64,000 bases of DNA from Pygmaiobacter massiliensis. Its GTDB lineage: Bacteria > Bacillota > Clostridia > Oscillospirales > Ruminococcaceae. Within the stretch, counting starts at the first letter, position 1, and every line of letters begins with the position of its first letter. The translations under genes were made by a program, and so were the position numbers. The stretch spans positions 558,001 to 622,000 of the forward strand of contig NZ_OAML01000003.1 of the NCBI RefSeq assembly GCF_900199435.1, in the 5' to 3' direction. Shown piece by piece: positions 61,787-64,000 of the stretch. Below the pieces are notes generated by a model that made no database searches, was not told the DNA's origin, and saw only the letters and a program-made list of their open reading frames with translations.

Positions 61787-63456
61787 GCAATGCTGAAACA
61801 CGCTATCAAGAATGGCTGAATTATAAAAATTTGGATGCTGAACTAAAAGCAGAGCTGGTCGCAAATGCAGACAATAGCACTGAAATTGAGGATCGCTTTT
61901 ACCGCGACCTCGAATTCGGCACCGGAGGCCTCCGGGGTGTGATTGGGGCCGGTACGAACCGCATGAATATTTATACGGTTGCAAAGGCGACACGCGGACT
62001 TGCTGCATATTTAAAGGCCGAGTTCCCTCAGCCGTCCTGTGCCATCGCATATGACAGCCGAAATAAGTCGCACCTGTTTGCCCAAACAGCGGCAGCGGTA
62101 TTGGCCGAAGCGGGGGTTCAGGTCTACTTGTATCCGGAGCGTATGCCCACGCCGATGCTTAGCTTTGCAGTGCGGTATTTGGGCTGTATGGGCGGTATTG
62201 TAATTACGGCAAGCCATAACCCAGCCAAATATAACGGCTACAAGGTTTATGGCGCAGACGGCTGCCAGATTACGCTGGAAGCTGCAGAAAAAGTGCTTTC
62301 GTTTATCACTAGCGAGGCCGATTTTGTTTCAGAAGAGCCGAGCTACGACGCCTGCCTTGCCAACGGCAAAATCAAACTGATTGACGCACAAACCATCGAG
62401 GCCTATTACAGCGCCGTGCTGGAGCAGAGTGTGGAAGCACCGGCAGTGCCGCTGAAAATTGTGTATAGCCCCTTAAACGGCACTGGCAATCAGCCCGTGC
62501 GAGAAATTCTTAAACGGATTGGAAATGTGCAGGTTACGGTGGTGCCGCAGCAGGAGCTGCCGGACGGTAATTTTCCGACCTGCCCCTATCCAAACCCCGA
62601 AATCCGTGAAACGATGGAGTTGGCAGTACAGCTAGGACGTGCGGAAGGTGCAGACCTTTGTTTGGCTACCGACCCCGATTGCGACCGCGTAGGTGTAGCC
62701 GTGGTACAAGGGGATCAAGTTACCTTGATTAACGGCAATGAGATGGGCGTCATGCTGTTTGATTTTATCTGCAAAAATCGTATTGCAAAAGGTACAATGC
62801 CTGAGTATCCAGTTGCTGTAAAAACCATTGTTACCACCGAAATGGCGGCGGCCGTTGCAAAAGAATATCAGGTGGAACTGCGCAATGTGCTGACAGGGTT
62901 TAAGTTTATCGGCGAACAGATTGGATACTTGGAGCAGGAAGGCCATCCGGAGCGTTATATTTTTGGTTTCGAAGAGAGCTACGGCTATCTTTCCGGCGCA
63001 TATGTACGCGATAAGGACGCCGTGGACGCTGCAATGCTGATTTGCGAGATGGCTGCTCACTATAAAAAAGAAGGTAAGAATCTAGTTGATGTGCTGAATA
63101 GTCTGTATGAAAAATACGGCTATTATAAAAGCGATTTGCTCAGCTTTACCTTTGAAGGCCCTACGGGGATGGACACCATGAAAGGCATTTTGGACAAGCT
63201 GCGTGCCGAGCGCCCGACAGAGTTTGCCGGCTATGCAGTAGAGCAAACCATCGATTATGAGAATGACGAGACCGGCCTACCCAAAAGCAATGTCTTGGCC
63301 TTTGGGCTGGCGGAGGGGTGTTATCTGGTAGTGCGTCCTTCTGGCACCGAGCCGAAGCTGAAAATATATGTAACAGCAAAAGCAGAAACCGAGCCTAAGG
63401 TAGAGGAAGCAGTACAGCGTTTGAGTAAAATATGTACGACCCGCTTCGGTGCATAA
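61783..63456 (+). CDS. Phosphoglucomutase/phosphomannomutase
   Basis: The 557-residue enzyme interconverts hexose 1- and 6-phosphates. Signatures: FGTGGLRGVIGAGTNRMN, the phosphoserine loop VITASHNPAKYNGYKVY, the metal loop ATDPDCDRVGV, the sugar-binding GFEESYGYL, and the phosphate-binding RPSGTEPK near the C-terminus. The length fits the PgcA type. In this operon it would supply mannose 1-phosphate for ManC, although glucose 1-phosphate is also possible. ATG 61783 overlaps the end of the glycosyltransferase gene. Confidence 0.94.
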   Translation: MSNAETRYQEWLNYKNLDAELKAELVANADNSTEIEDRFYRDLEFGTGGLRGVIGAGTNRMNIYTVAKATRGLAAYLKAEFPQPSCAIAYDSRNKSHLFAQTAAAVLAEAGVQVYLYPERMPTPMLSFAVRYLGCMGGIVITASHNPAKYNGYKVYGADGCQITLEAAEKVLSFITSEADFVSEEPSYDACLANGKIKLIDAQTIEAYYSAVLEQSVEAPAVPLKIVYSPLNGTGNQPVREILKRIGNVQVTVVPQQELPDGNFPTCPYPNPEIRETMELAVQLGRAEGADLCLATDPDCDRVGVAVVQGDQVTLINGNEMGVMLFDFICKNRIAKGTMPEYPVAVKTIVTTEMAAAVAKEYQVELRNVLTGFKFIGEQIGYLEQEGHPERYIFGFEESYGYLSGAYVRDKDAVDAAMLICEMAAHYKKEGKNLVDVLNSLYEKYGYYKSDLLSFTFEGPTGMDTMKGILDKLRAERPTEFAGYAVEQTIDYENDETGLPKSNVLAFGLAEGCYLVVRPSGTEPKLKIYVTAKAETEPKVEEAVQRLSKICTTRFGA

Positions 63457-63484
63457 CCGGTTACCATCAAAAGGAGAAGAAAGT

Positions 63485-64000
63485 ATGAGAAACGCGCGAG
63501 CCGAGCTGGAACGCAAGTACAAATTGCGGCTGCTCGCCAAGCAATGGCGGGGCACACAAACTGAAATTCCGGAAATCGAGAGCGATCGTGTGGGCGAATT
63601 TGATATCGCCCTCGCAGTAAATATGCTGGAGGAAAACCTAAGTTGCGCATATCGCAACAGTGGCAACCAGTTGCATCATCCCATCGCTTCCCATATCCCC
63701 GGGGTTAGCGTGGTGCGGCGCGCACTGCGTAAGCTGATTTTCTTTCTGTTTGGTTGGTTAATCAATCCAGTCATCGCACAACAAAACGAGTATAACCACG
63801 CAATGGCGGATGCCGCTACGCTGCTTCGTCAGTTGTTGACCTTGCAGCAGCAGCGGGCAGACGAGATGAAAACCGTGCAAAACAAATATCGAAAATTACT
63901 GGAAAATGCCGAGAACCGCTGTGCAGCTTTGGAAGAGGACATGGAAGTGTATCGGCAGACGCTGGAGCAGGAGCGAGAAAGATGCCGTCGCACCATGGAA
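63485..64000 (+). CDS. Coiled-coil protein with a hydrophobic segment (3' truncated by window edge)
   Basis: The frame from ATG 63485 (AGGAGAAG before it) is open to the window end; 172 residues are seen. Residues 1-75 are soluble and charged; a hydrophobic stretch (KLIFFLFGWLINPVIA) around 85-100 could be a membrane or re-entrant helix; from about 103 on the protein is a coiled coil (LLRQLLTLQQQRADEMKTVQNKY and beyond). In glycan operons such an N-terminus often precedes a methyltransferase or glycosyltransferase, and coiled coils can act as chain-length rulers, but the identity is open. Confidence 0.75.
   Translation, partial: MRNARAELERKYKLRLLAKQWRGTQTEIPEIESDRVGEFDIALAVNMLEENLSCAYRNSGNQLHHPIASHIPGVSVVRRALRKLIFFLFGWLINPVIAQQNEYNHAMADAATLLRQLLTLQQQRADEMKTVQNKYRKLLENAENRCAALEEDMEVYRQTLEQERERCRRTME

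Noticed and set aside
1-64000. CRISPR arrays, insertion sequences, integrases, phage modules, rRNA genes
   Set aside because: I looked for spaced direct repeats, transposase motifs, flanking repeats around the tRNAs and rRNA sequence and saw none.

Overview
The window looks like chromosomal DNA of an anaerobic, endospore-forming member of the Clostridia, most likely an Oscillospiraceae-type gut bacterium. Support for this comes from a SpoIID-family protein, a GerA/SpoVAF-family germination protein, a DUF1540 protein, strong AGGAGG-type ribosome binding sites, TTGACA/TATAAT promoters with 17-base spacers, moderate G+C and frequent TTG starts. I see no prophage, insertion sequence or CRISPR array. 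Assignments rest on reading the sequence and translations; no database search was run.

Layout. 1-7 kb: end of a penicillin-binding protein, a GT2-GtrA glycosyltransferase with a DUF2142 membrane protein, a small glucosaminidase facing a SpoIID homologue, and an unknown membrane protein. 7-14.5 kb: a DegV fatty-acid-binding protein behind a FabT-like repressor with its own operators, a hydantoinase-type amidase, HemW, a pair of uncharacterised genes, a GNAT acetyltransferase, and an XRE regulator facing a tiny conserved gene. 14.8-26.6 kb: an aromatic amino acid region holding every step from DAHP synthesis to chorismate plus both branch enzymes (PheA, TyrA), with two DAHP synthases and an AroE-AroK fusion, interrupted only by rsmA and a dCMP deaminase-like gene; tRNA-Thr and tRNA-Tyr follow. 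26.8-44 kb: purine permease, two-component system with ABC exporter, cysteine-rich DUF1540 protein, germination protein, LCP ligase, beta-CASP nuclease, DUF362 ferredoxin protein, NagA and a HAD phosphatase. 43-52 kb: transporter plus M20 amidohydrolase, LysR-MFS-CoA-transferase, XRE-membrane protein pair, nitroreductase. 52-64 kb: lipid kinase, a lipoprotein gene broken by an in-frame TAG, lepA, then a GDP-rhamnose and glycan assembly operon running off the window.

The most interesting system is a pair of unannotated 30-residue leader peptides, one before the stand-alone DAHP synthase (minus strand, 15976-16068) and one before the aroB operon (plus strand, 18857-18949). Both are very rich in Tyr and Phe, both follow a TTGACA-17-TATACT promoter, and both precede an intrinsic terminator. 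They share a peptide core whose codons form an RNA hairpin with a loop of exactly three aromatic codons. Together they suggest that the two separate entry points into the shikimate pathway are controlled by the same transcription attenuation device sensing charged tRNA-Tyr/tRNA-Phe.
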